From NCBI GenBank assembly GCA_025966255.1, contig JAOPVG010000268.1:1-6455 (forward strand): a stretch of DNA of 6,455 nt. The letters are read 5' to 3'. The notes below the pieces were generated by a model that saw only the letters and a list, made by a program, of their open reading frames with translations, was not told the origin of the DNA and made no database searches. Both the position numbers and the translations under genes were made by a program. Source of the stretch: Jatrophihabitans sp. GTDB lineage: Bacteria > Actinomycetota > Actinomycetes > Mycobacteriales > Jatrophihabitantaceae. Below are positions 1 through 6,244 of this stretch, piece after piece. Every line of letters starts with the position of its first letter. The first letter of the stretch is position 1.

Positions 1-17
1 CGACCGGCCGAGGCTGA
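1..17 (+). CDS. possible 3' end of an upstream gene in the same operon
   Basis: A TGA at 15-17 closes a reading frame that is open from base 3 and would encode the tail T-G-R-G. Its last base is the A of the yrbEA ATG, giving a TGATG stop/start overlap. The same junction type links mceD to mceE in this window, which is why I list it. Only four codons are visible, so the product cannot be identified. In several actinobacterial mce loci an MlaF/MceG-type ATPase or a regulator lies upstream of yrbEA; that is background knowledge and not evidence here. The overlap could be chance. Confidence 0.3.
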
Positions 18-793
18 TGCCAACCCTGTCCCCGGTCGCGGGTGTGCGGCAGGCCGGAAGCCTGTTCGCACTCTTCCTCGACGTCTTCCGGCTGATCTTC
101 AAGCGTCCGTTCCAAGGGCGTGAGTTCGTCCAACAGGCATGGTTCGTCGCCAGCGTGACGATCTTCCCGACCATGCTCGTGTCGATCCCGTTCGGCGCCG
201 TCATTGCCCTCGAGCTGGGCACCCTCACCCGCCAGATCGGTGCCCAGTCGTTCACCGGCTCGGCCAGCGTCATCGCGATCATCCGCGAGGCCAGCCCGAT
301 CGTCGTGGCGCTGCTGATCTCCGGCGCCGGCGGATCCGCCATCTGCGCCGACCTCGGCAGCCGCAAGATCCGTGACGAGATCGACGCGATGGAGGTCCTC
401 GGCATCTCGCCGGTGCAGCGCCTCGTCGTTCCGCGCGTGCTCGCCTGCGTGCTCGTCTCCGTCGCCCTGAACGGCCTGGTCTGCGTCGTCGGGGTGGCCG
501 GCGGCTACTTCTTCAACGTCGTCCTCCAGCAAGGAACGCCCGGCGCCTATTTAGCGAGCTTCTCCGCGTTGGCGCAGCTGCCGGACCTCTACACCGGCGA
601 GATCAAGGCGTTCATTTTCGGCATCATCGCCGGCGTCGTCGCGGCCTACAAAGGCCTGAACGCCGGCGGCGGTCCGAAGGGCGTCGGCGACGCGGTGAAC
701 CAGTCCGTCGTCATCACCTTCCTGCTGCTGTTCTTCGTCAACTTCGTCATCACGGCCGTGTACTTCCAGGTCGTCCCGGCGAAGGGGTCCTGA
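17..793 (+). CDS. yrbEA: YrbEA, MlaE-family permease subunit of the Mce lipid importer
   Basis: This is one of the two integral membrane subunits of the Mce ABC-type lipid transporter. It pairs with YrbEB in the cytoplasmic membrane and couples ATP hydrolysis by an MceG/MlaF-type ATPase to lipid movement. The 258 residues match the MlaE/YrbE family, whose mycobacterial members are about 265. An amphipathic N-terminal stretch precedes hydrophobic segments at about 44-68, 92-110, 142-170, 196-212 and 230-250. The family signature is clear: a Gly-rich GAGGSA at 103-108, then ADLGSRKIRDEIDAMEVLGI at 111-130 and LVVPR at 136-140. This is the cytoplasmic loop thought to contact the ATPase. The late GGGPKGVG at 217-224 is also typical. 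The ATG at 17 has a weak GAGG at 10-13 that is rather close. L179 is encoded by TTA, one of only two in-frame TTA codons in the window. The A assignment rests on gene order and on the pairing with YrbEB. Confidence 0.95.
   Translation: MPTLSPVAGVRQAGSLFALFLDVFRLIFKRPFQGREFVQQAWFVASVTIFPTMLVSIPFGAVIALELGTLTRQIGAQSFTGSASVIAIIREASPIVVALLISGAGGSAICADLGSRKIRDEIDAMEVLGISPVQRLVVPRVLACVLVSVALNGLVCVVGVAGGYFFNVVLQQGTPGAYLASFSALAQLPDLYTGEIKAFIFGIIAGVVAAYKGLNAGGGPKGVGDAVNQSVVITFLLLFFVNFVITAVYFQVVPAKGS
781..787 (+). promoter_or_regulatory. ribosome binding site of yrbEB
   Basis: The purine run GAAGGGG lies inside the last codons of yrbEA and ends 7 nt before a GTG at 795. It supports GTG as the yrbEB start. 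The stop of yrbEA (791-793) is 1 nt from that start, so the two permease genes are probably translationally coupled. Confidence 0.6.
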
Positions 794-794
794 C

Positions 795-1637
795 GTGGCT
801 ACCGACGTCATCGCGACGGCGCGCAAGGCGGTCACTGCGCCCTTGGGTGCCCTCGACACCCTCGGCGAGCAGATGTCGTTCTACATCCGCGCCATCGCCT
901 GGACCCCGCGCACGATCCGTCGCTACAAGAAGGAAACGCTGCGCCTGCTGTCCGAAGTCGTGTTCGGCAGCGGCTCGCTGGCGGTCATCGGCGGCACGGT
1001 CGGCGTCATCGCCTTCCTGTGCTTCTTCACCGGCACCGAGGTCGGCCTGCAGGGCTACGGCGCGCTCGACCAGCTCGGGGTCGCGTCGTACTCCGGTTTC
1101 ATCACCGCGTTCTTCAACACCCGCGAGATCGCCCCGATCGTCGCCGGTCTGGCGCTGTCGGCGACCGTCGGATGCGGCTTCACCGCGCAGCTCGGCGCCA
1201 TGCGGATCAGTGAGGAGATCGACGCGCTCGAGGTAATGGCGGTTCCGAGCCTGCCGTTCCTGGTGACGACGCGGATCATCGCCGGCTTCATCGCCGTCAT
1301 CCCGCTGTACATCATCGGCCTGCTGTCGTCCTACCTCGCCTCGTACGCGATCGTCGTCTTCTACTACGGCGACTCCGCCGGCACCTATTCGCACTACTTC
1401 CATCTCTTCTTACCGCCGGAAGACGTCATCTGGTCCTTCTTCAAGGTCCTCGTCTTCGCGATCGTGATCATCCTGGCGCACTGCTACTTCGGCTACACCG
1501 CATCTGGCGGTCCGGCCGGCGTGGGCGTCGCGGTGGGCCGGGCGGTGCGGCTCGCGATCGTCGCCCTGAACGTCGTCGACTTCTTCCTGTCCTTCGCGAT
1601 CTGGGGTTCCACCACCAGCGTTCGGTTGGCGGGTTAG
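795..1637 (+). CDS. yrbEB: YrbEB, second MlaE-family permease subunit
   Basis: This is the partner of YrbEA in the heterodimeric membrane core of the Mce lipid importer. The 280 residues are close to the usual 280-290 for YrbEB. Its N-terminal part is about 25 residues longer than in YrbEA and ends in a basic stretch (TIRRYKKETLR, 40-50) on the cytoplasmic side. Hydrophobic segments lie at about 62-80, 112-128, 160-190, 214-233 and 254-270. The signature loop reads AMRISEEIDALEVMAV at 135-150, followed by VTTR at 157-160 where YrbEA has VVPR. Near the end, SGGPAGVGVAVG (237-248) parallels GGGPKGVG of YrbEA, showing the two are paralogues. The GTG start is supported by a ribosome binding site inside yrbEA. 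L206 uses a TTA codon. The stop lies 2 nt before mceA. The B assignment rests on order and on the longer N-terminus. Confidence 0.95.
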   Translation: MATDVIATARKAVTAPLGALDTLGEQMSFYIRAIAWTPRTIRRYKKETLRLLSEVVFGSGSLAVIGGTVGVIAFLCFFTGTEVGLQGYGALDQLGVASYSGFITAFFNTREIAPIVAGLALSATVGCGFTAQLGAMRISEEIDALEVMAVPSLPFLVTTRIIAGFIAVIPLYIIGLLSSYLASYAIVVFYYGDSAGTYSHYFHLFLPPEDVIWSFFKVLVFAIVIILAHCYFGYTASGGPAGVGVAVGRAVRLAIVALNVVDFFLSFAIWGSTTSVRLAG

Positions 1638-1639
1638 CC

Positions 1640-2941
1640 ATGCCCAAAGAGTCGCTGATGGAGGTCACGAAACGCCGCCTGCTCGGCGTGCTGTTCATCG
1701 CGCTCGTCGCCGCCCTCGTGTCGCTGTCGATCCTCATCTACAACAAGGCGTTCACCGACACCGTCGACGTCACGCTGAAGGCCAACCACATCGGCAACCA
1801 GCTGATCATCGACTCCGACGTCAAGGAACGCGGCATCATCGTGGGCTCGGTCAAGGCAGTGCGCGCGAACGGCGAGAACGCCATCGTGACGCTCGCCCTG
1901 ACGCCGAGCCGCGCGCAGGACATCCCGAAGAACGTGAGTGCGCAGATCCTGCCGAAGACCCTGTTCGGCGAGCAGTACGTGTCGTTGATCCTCCCCGATC
2001 ACCCGTCGGCGACCATCGCGGCCGGTGACACGATCCCGCAGGATCTGTCGAAGGGCGCGCTCGAGACGCAGACGGTGCTCGATCACCTCTACCCGCTGCT
2101 GACCGCGATCCGCCCGGCCGACCTGAACGCGACGCTGACTGCTGTCGCCACCGCGCTCAAGAACCGCGGCGCGAAGCTGGGCCAGACGCTCGTCAACTTC
2201 GACCAGTACCTCAAGGCCATCAACCCGCACACCAAGCAGTTGGTCGACGACCTGAAGAAACTGGGCCAGGTTGCGGTGGAATACAACGGGGTCGCGCCGG
2301 ACATCTTCGACAGCCTGAAGAACCTCCAGACCTCGGCGAAGACGGTCATCGCGAAGCGGCAGGCGCTGGACAACCTGTTCACCACCGGTGCCGACACCTC
2401 AGTGGTGCTGCAGGGCTTCCTCGATCAGAACAAGCAACGCCTGATCACGCTGAACGACCAGAACAACAAGATCTTTCCGTTGCTCGCGCGGTACTCACCC
2501 GAGTTCACGTGTCTGTTCGGCGGCATCAACAAGCTCGTGGGGCTGGCCAACAAGGCGATCTACGACAACCAGATCCACCTGAGTATCACGCTGGACGCGA
2601 CGAACATGGGAAAGTACAAGCCGGGCGAGCAGCCCAAGCTGATCAAGAACTACGGCCCCAACTGCTTCGGCCTGCCCGACAATCCGCAACCCATCGTCAA
2701 CGGGTCCTTCCAGATTCCGGACAAGTACCGGTGCATCAACGACGGTGCGGCCCTCACCGCTGATCCCTGCGCCAAAAGCCCGTCGGCCGCCGGCTACACG
2801 GCGATCGGATCCGCCGAGGAGACCGCACTCGTCAACACGCTGGTGTCGGGCGAGATGGGTACCACGCCGGACAAGGTGCCGGCGGCGACGACACTGCTGG
2901 CCGCGCCGCTCCTGCGCGGGCACGAGGTGGTGTCCAAGTGA
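1640..2941 (+). CDS. mceA: MceA, MCE-domain lipid-transfer subunit
   Basis: This is the first of six Mce chains forming the extracytoplasmic lipid conduit of the importer. The 433 residues begin with a short basic cytoplasmic stretch (KRR at 11-13) and one uncleaved membrane helix at about 14-34. An MCE/MlaD domain follows at about 41-119, with the MceA-type elements GIIVGSV (65-71) and LPKTLFGEQYVSL (104-116). A helical region at about 140-285 corresponds to the domain called Mce4_CUP1. A 150-residue extracytoplasmic tail contains YGPNCFGLP (338-346). Cysteines are at 291, 342, 365 and 377, all after the membrane helix, so they could form two disulfides. A weak GGCGGG (1628-1633) lies 6 nt before the ATG; Met7 (ATG at 1658) is a less likely start. 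The stop overlaps the mceB start by 4 nt (GTGA). Confidence 0.95.
   Translation: MPKESLMEVTKRRLLGVLFIALVAALVSLSILIYNKAFTDTVDVTLKANHIGNQLIIDSDVKERGIIVGSVKAVRANGENAIVTLALTPSRAQDIPKNVSAQILPKTLFGEQYVSLILPDHPSATIAAGDTIPQDLSKGALETQTVLDHLYPLLTAIRPADLNATLTAVATALKNRGAKLGQTLVNFDQYLKAINPHTKQLVDDLKKLGQVAVEYNGVAPDIFDSLKNLQTSAKTVIAKRQALDNLFTTGADTSVVLQGFLDQNKQRLITLNDQNNKIFPLLARYSPEFTCLFGGINKLVGLANKAIYDNQIHLSITLDATNMGKYKPGEQPKLIKNYGPNCFGLPDNPQPIVNGSFQIPDKYRCINDGAALTADPCAKSPSAAGYTAIGSAEETALVNTLVSGEMGTTPDKVPAATTLLAAPLLRGHEVVSK
2165..2491 (+). repeat. 21-residue helical repeat array in MceA
   Basis: Residues 176-259 can be divided without gaps into four 21-residue units starting at R176, H197, V218 and K239. 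Position 5 of the units is L180, L201, I222 and L243. Position 9 is L, L, L, F and position 19 is I, Y, V, L. A 4-residue insertion, FLDQ (260-263), then shifts the register, and a fifth unit (264-284) resumes with L268 at its position 5. The repeat is at protein level; the DNA is not visibly repeated. I infer a coiled-coil-like helix in the Mce tube. Confidence 0.6.
2924..2930 (+). promoter_or_regulatory. ribosome binding site of mceB
   Basis: GAGGTGG lies in the last codons of mceA and ends 7 nt before the GTG at 2938. This is the best Shine-Dalgarno match in the window. It fixes the mceB start at the GTG that overlaps the mceA stop (GTGA). Confidence 0.65.
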
Positions 2942-3984
2942 GAGGCCTACTCGCACCGCTCATCAAGCTGATCATCTTCCTGGTGATCACGGCGTTCTTC
3001 ACCTACGTCCTCGGCGCGACGATCTCGAACCAGGCCTACGGCGACACGACGAGCTACAAGGCCGAGTTCACCGACGTCACGGGCCTGAACACCGGCGACG
3101 ACGTGCGCATCGCCGGCGTCCGGGTGGGCACCGTCGACGCGATCCAAATCGAGCGGCGGGACGGCAAGAACGCCATCGCCAAGGTGACCTTCACCGTGGC
3201 GAGGAACCGCACCCTGCCCAAGTCGGTCACGGCCAAGCTGCGGTACCGCAACCTGGTCGGGCAGCGCTACGTCGACGTCGAGCAGGGGCCGGGCGGCTCG
3301 AACCAGATCATGCACTCCGGTGACACGATCCCGGTGGAGCAGACCGAACCGGCCGTCGACCTCACCGTGCTGTTCGCCGGTTTCCAGCCGCTCGTCCAGG
3401 GCTTGAACGCCAGCACCGTGAACCAGTTGTCGCTGGAGATCATCAAGACACTGCAGGGCGAGGGCGGCAGCCTGCAACTGCTCCTGGGCACGTTGGCCGA
3501 TCTCACCAACACGATTGCCGACAAGGACGCGGTGATCGGCGACGTCGTCACCAACCTGACCCAGGTCCTGACCGCGGTGGGCAGCCGGGATCAGCAGCTC
3601 ACCCAGCTGATCATCCAGCTCAAGAACTTCGTGTCCGGTCTCGCCGCCGACCGTAAGACCATCGGCAATGCGATCGACGGCATCAACGGCCTCGCCACCT
3701 CGACCGCCGGGCTGCTGACCAAGGTGCGCGACCCGCTCAAGAAGGACGTCGTGCAACTGAACGGAGTGATCGCCTCGCTCAACCGCAACAGCGCCACCAC
3801 CAAGTACGTGCTGCAGCAGTTGCCCCCGACGCTCGCCGGTTTGATCCGGACCGCCTCCTATGGGTCGTGGTTCAACTTCTATCTGTGCGCGAGCGAAGGC
3901 CAGGTCGTGCTACCCGGCGGATTCACCCTGCCGATCAAGCGCCTCTCGGTCGGCAGCGTTGACAGCAACAGGTGCCACCAATGA
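2938..3984 (+). CDS. mceB: MceB, MCE-domain lipid-transfer subunit
   Basis: This is the second Mce chain of the lipid conduit. The 348 residues match mycobacterial MceB (about 346). A membrane helix spans about 8-27 with only a short cytoplasmic start. The MCE/MlaD domain lies at about 37-117, with the core GDDVRIAGVRVGTV (53-66) and YRNLVGQRYVDV (103-114). A helical region (about 135-300) follows. The short tail starts with the motif G-S-W-F-x-x-Y (309-315), which MceC shares as G-R-W-F-x-x-Y. The only cysteines, C317 and C346, are both in the tail and could form a disulfide. The GTG start overlaps the mceA stop by 4 nt and has a strong ribosome binding site. The stop overlaps the mceC start as ATGA. 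The MceB assignment rests on order, length and the cysteine-containing end. Confidence 0.95.
   Translation: MRGLLAPLIKLIIFLVITAFFTYVLGATISNQAYGDTTSYKAEFTDVTGLNTGDDVRIAGVRVGTVDAIQIERRDGKNAIAKVTFTVARNRTLPKSVTAKLRYRNLVGQRYVDVEQGPGGSNQIMHSGDTIPVEQTEPAVDLTVLFAGFQPLVQGLNASTVNQLSLEIIKTLQGEGGSLQLLLGTLADLTNTIADKDAVIGDVVTNLTQVLTAVGSRDQQLTQLIIQLKNFVSGLAADRKTIGNAIDGINGLATSTAGLLTKVRDPLKKDVVQLNGVIASLNRNSATTKYVLQQLPPTLAGLIRTASYGSWFNFYLCASEGQVVLPGGFTLPIKRLSVGSVDSNRCHQ
3094..3120 (+). repeat. copy 1 of a 27-bp perfect direct repeat in the MCE core motif (mceB)
   Basis: These 27 bases, encoding GDDVRIAGV of MceB, are identical to 4236-4262 in mceC. The identity ends exactly at both sides (C/A before, C/A after). 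It marks the most conserved part of the MCE domain of the two paralogues. Confidence 0.85.
3460..3786 (+). repeat. 21-residue helical repeat array in MceB
   Basis: Residues 175-258 form four ungapped 21-residue units starting at E175, K196, R217 and D238. Position 5 is L179, I200, L221 and I242. Position 9 is L, V, I, I, and polar or charged residues, mostly with an Asp/Arg, mark positions 1-2 of units 2-4. The 4-residue insertion LLTK (259-262) follows, then a fifth unit with L267 at position 5. The insertion falls at the same place as in MceA, MceC and MceD. Confidence 0.6.
3970..3974 (+). promoter_or_regulatory. ribosome binding site that decides the mceC start
   Basis: AGGTG ends 6 nt before the ATG at 3981. 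An alternative GTG start at 3972 lies inside this element and would leave no ribosome binding site of its own. I therefore place the mceC start at 3981, where it also makes the ATGA overlap with the mceB stop. Confidence 0.65.
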
Positions 3985-5060
3985 CCGAGAGAGAATCCAC
4001 GGCCGGGTCCGGAGGTGGCGGCAGCGCGGGCAAGTACACCGAGCCGATCAAGACCACCAAGACGCCGCGCATCGGCAAGTCTTTCACCTCGCGTAACCCG
4101 ACCCCGATCGGCGCTATCGGCCTGGTGTTCATCGTCGCGTTGCTGTTCGCCGCGTTCAATGCATCGAAGCTGCCCCTGATCGGCGGTGGCACCGAGTACA
4201 CCGCGATCTTCAGCGAGTCGGCCAACCTCAAGGAAGGCGACGACGTGCGCATCGCCGGCGTCAAGGTTGGCGACGTCTCGACGGTCTCCGTCAACAACAA
4301 CAAGGTCCGGGTCACGTTCACCGTCAAGAACGGCTTCGTCGGCGATCGCAGCACGGTGGACATCAAGCTCCGCACCCTGCTCGGCGCGAAGTACCTGGCC
4401 ATCGACTCCATCGGGTCGAAGAGTCAGAACGCCGGCAGCGTGATCACCCAGGACCGCACGACTTCACCGTTCGACGTGTATCCCGCGTTCACGGCGCTCA
4501 CCAACACCGTCGACAACATCAACACCGCGCAGCTGCAGAAGGCGCTCGGTGTGCTTGCCGACGACTTCCGCGGCACGCCCAGCACGGTCGGACCGGTCGT
4601 CCAGGGCCTGTCCCGGCTGTCTACCACGATCGCCTCGCGTGACCTCGAGCTGCGCACGCTGCTGTCCCGGGCCAATCAGGTCACCGGCGTCCTGGCCGCT
4701 CGCGACGCCGACCTCCAGAAGTTGCTCAGCGACGGCAACCTCCTGCTCGACGAGCTCAATCAGCGACGCGACACGATCCACTCGCTGCTGATCAACACGC
4801 AAGTCCTGTCGGCTCAACTCAGCGGGCTCGTCGACGACAACCAGAAGACGCTCGGCCCCCTGCTCAACAACCTCGACACGCTGCTGACGCTGCTGAAGAA
4901 CAACGAGGACAGCCTCAACCGCGGACTCGCGCTGCTCGGCCCGTTCTACCGGGTCTTCAACAACGTGATCGGCAACGGGCGCTGGTTCGACAACTACATC
5001 TACAACCTCAACGGCGCCGGCGTGGTCGGCCTGCTCGCCGGCAGTCTCGGGGGGTCATGA
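3981..5060 (+). CDS. mceC: MceC, MCE-domain lipid-transfer subunit with a Gly-rich cytoplasmic N-terminus and no proline-rich tail
   Basis: This is the third Mce chain. From the ATG at 3981 it has 359 residues; a GTG at 3972 would add three. About 41 cytoplasmic residues come first, with a SGGGGS run (10-15) and several Lys/Arg, much longer than in MceA, B or D here. A membrane helix spans about 42-60. The MCE/MlaD domain lies at about 71-145, with GDDVRIAGVKVGDV (86-99) and LRTLLGAKYLAID (130-142). A heptad-rich helical region (about 160-328) follows, then a short end with G-R-W-F-x-x-Y (333-339). Mycobacterial MceC is usually around 500 residues with a proline-rich end; this one stops about 20 residues after that motif. 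It contains no cysteine. The stop overlaps the mceD start. The MceC assignment is by position. Confidence 0.93.
   Translation: MTERESTAGSGGGGSAGKYTEPIKTTKTPRIGKSFTSRNPTPIGAIGLVFIVALLFAAFNASKLPLIGGGTEYTAIFSESANLKEGDDVRIAGVKVGDVSTVSVNNNKVRVTFTVKNGFVGDRSTVDIKLRTLLGAKYLAIDSIGSKSQNAGSVITQDRTTSPFDVYPAFTALTNTVDNINTAQLQKALGVLADDFRGTPSTVGPVVQGLSRLSTTIASRDLELRTLLSRANQVTGVLAARDADLQKLLSDGNLLLDELNQRRDTIHSLLINTQVLSAQLSGLVDDNQKTLGPLLNNLDTLLTLLKNNEDSLNRGLALLGPFYRVFNNVIGNGRWFDNYIYNLNGAGVVGLLAGSLGGS
4236..4262 (+). repeat. copy 2 of a 27-bp perfect direct repeat in the MCE core motif (mceC)
   Basis: This copy is identical to 3094-3120 and encodes the same nine residues, GDDVRIAGV, at MceC 86-94. The two copies are about 1.14 kb apart in the same orientation. 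They sit at equivalent places in paralogous domains, so shared ancestry under strong codon bias explains them. Local gene conversion is possible. Confidence 0.85.
4575..4901 (+). repeat. 21-residue helical repeat array in MceC
   Basis: Residues 199-282 form four ungapped units starting at T199, R220, R241 and R262. Position 5 is V203, L224, L245 and I266. Positions 8-9 are VV, LL, LL and LL, and position 19 is I, L, L, L. Units 2-4 begin RD, RD and RR. The insertion LVDD (283-286) is followed by a fifth unit from N287 with L291 at position 5. A sixth (N308-N328, L312 at position 5) can be added. This is the clearest of the four arrays. Confidence 0.65.
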
Positions 5061-6244
5061 TGGCAAAACTCTCCGGGACCATCTCCCGAATCGTCGTCCT
5101 CGTGGTGGTCGTCGCCATCGTTGCCGTCGGCGCGTTCTATCTGTTCAACAGCTCGAACAACAAGAAGGTCACCGCTAGGTTCTCTGCGGCGGTCGGCATC
5201 TACCCCGGTACGCCGGTCAAGATCCTCGGCGTGAACGTCGGAACGGTCACGAGCGTCAAGCCGACGGGCGGCTTTGTCACGGTCGTCATGGAGTACGACA
5301 GCAAGTACTCGTTGCCGGCGAATGCCGGGGCGGTCGAGGTCGCCAACTCACTCGTCAGTGACCGCTACATCCAACTGACGCCGGCCTACACCGGTTCCGG
5401 CCCGAAGCTGGCGGACCAGGCGACGATCCCGCTCGCGCACACCGCGGCCCCGGCCGAACTCGACGACATCTACTCCGCGCTCAACAAACTCTCGGTGGCG
5501 CTCGGGCCATCTGGTGCGAACAAGAACGGTGCGTTGTCCGACCTGATCAAGGTCGGCTCCGCGAACCTCAAGGGCAACGGCGCTGCGCTCGGCAACAGCA
5601 TCTCCAAGCTGTCCGAGGCCGCGAAGACGCTGTCCGCCGGTCGCACCGATCTGTTCGGCACCGTGACGAATCTGCGCCGCTTCACCGCCGCGCTCTCCGC
5701 CAGTGACGGAGAGGTCCGCAAGTTCAACCTGCAGCTCGCCCAGGTGGCCGGCGATCTGGCCAGCGAACGCGCCGACCTCGGCGCCGCCCTGAATCAGCTC
5801 GGCCTGGCGCTCGACAAGGTCAACAGCTTCGTCAAGAACAACGCGAGCAAGTTCCACACCGACATCTCCGGTCTGCGCGAGATCACCCAGGTGCTGGTCA
5901 ACCAGAAGGCGTCCATCAACGAGACGTTGGCCATCGCGCCGGTGGCACTGGCAAACATCGTGCACGCCTATCAGCCCAACATCGGCGTGATTGCGACGCG
6001 CGGCAACCTGTCCTCGCTCACCGACCCCGGTCAGCTCTGCGGCATCCTGAGTTCGGTGAAAGGCCTGTTCAGTGGGCTGCTCGGCAATGCCCTCGGACCG
6101 CTCACTACGACCATCGGCACGGCGTGCACGCAGTTCCTGGCGACGCACAAGGTCGATCTGTCGAAGATTCTCGATCTCAAGCAGATCGTCAAGGGCCTCA
6201 CCGATCTCTTCAACGGCGGCCTCGGCAAGCCGGTGGGTGGCTGA
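5057..6244 (+). CDS. mceD: MceD, MCE-domain lipid-transfer subunit without a proline-rich tail
   Basis: This is the fourth Mce chain of the lipid conduit, with 395 residues. A membrane helix lies at about 11-30, rich in Val. The MCE/MlaD domain follows at about 37-110, with the MceD-type core PGTPVKILGVNVGTV (50-64) and LVSDRYIQL (99-107). The helical region spans about 130-300. The tail carries two cysteines, C328 and C357, and ends KPVGG. Mycobacterial MceD is often about 450-530 residues with a proline-rich end that is absent here. Two adjacent ATG codons, 5057 and 5060, are both possible starts. The first makes an ATGA overlap with the mceC stop. The second sits better behind the G-run at 5049-5054. 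The protein differs by one Met. The stop overlaps the mceE start as TGATG. Confidence 0.94.
   Translation: MMAKLSGTISRIVVLVVVVAIVAVGAFYLFNSSNNKKVTARFSAAVGIYPGTPVKILGVNVGTVTSVKPTGGFVTVVMEYDSKYSLPANAGAVEVANSLVSDRYIQLTPAYTGSGPKLADQATIPLAHTAAPAELDDIYSALNKLSVALGPSGANKNGALSDLIKVGSANLKGNGAALGNSISKLSEAAKTLSAGRTDLFGTVTNLRRFTAALSASDGEVRKFNLQLAQVAGDLASERADLGAALNQLGLALDKVNSFVKNNASKFHTDISGLREITQVLVNQKASINETLAIAPVALANIVHAYQPNIGVIATRGNLSSLTDPGQLCGILSSVKGLFSGLLGNALGPLTTTIGTACTQFLATHKVDLSKILDLKQIVKGLTDLFNGGLGKPVGG
5576..5902 (+). repeat. 21-residue helical repeat array in MceD
   Basis: Residues 174-257 form four ungapped 21-residue units starting at N174, G195, S216 and E237. Position 5 is L178, L199, V220 and L241, and position 19 is L, L, L, V. 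Position 9 is I, V, N, L, the Asn being the one polar exception. The insertion FVKN (258-261) is followed by a unit with F266 at position 5. Numbering assumes the ATG at 5057. Confidence 0.55.

Noticed and set aside
750..1403. Minus-strand open frame of 217 codons across the yrbEA/yrbEB junction
   Set aside because: Low-complexity Arg/Asp/Glu/Gly-rich translation with no motif; both permease genes on the + strand are certain.
1640..2941. Calling the substrate cholesterol because the helical region resembles the domain named Mce4_CUP1
   Set aside because: That domain name is applied to Mce proteins of all operon types; it does not identify the substrate.
2947..3756. Long minus-strand open frame of 269 codons opposite mceB
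   Set aside because: Composition is that of an antisense shadow frame. It lies entirely within mceB, whose MCE domain and start signals are clear.
3972..3980. GTG at 3972 as the mceC start, adding three residues
   Set aside because: The GTG is part of the AGGTG ribosome binding site for the ATG at 3981, which also makes the ATGA overlap with mceB.
5348..6148. Long minus-strand open frame of 266 codons opposite mceD
   Set aside because: Its translation is dominated by Arg, Gly, Glu, Val and Asp with no recognisable domain, as expected for the complement of GC-rich coding DNA. The + strand frame is a clear MceD.
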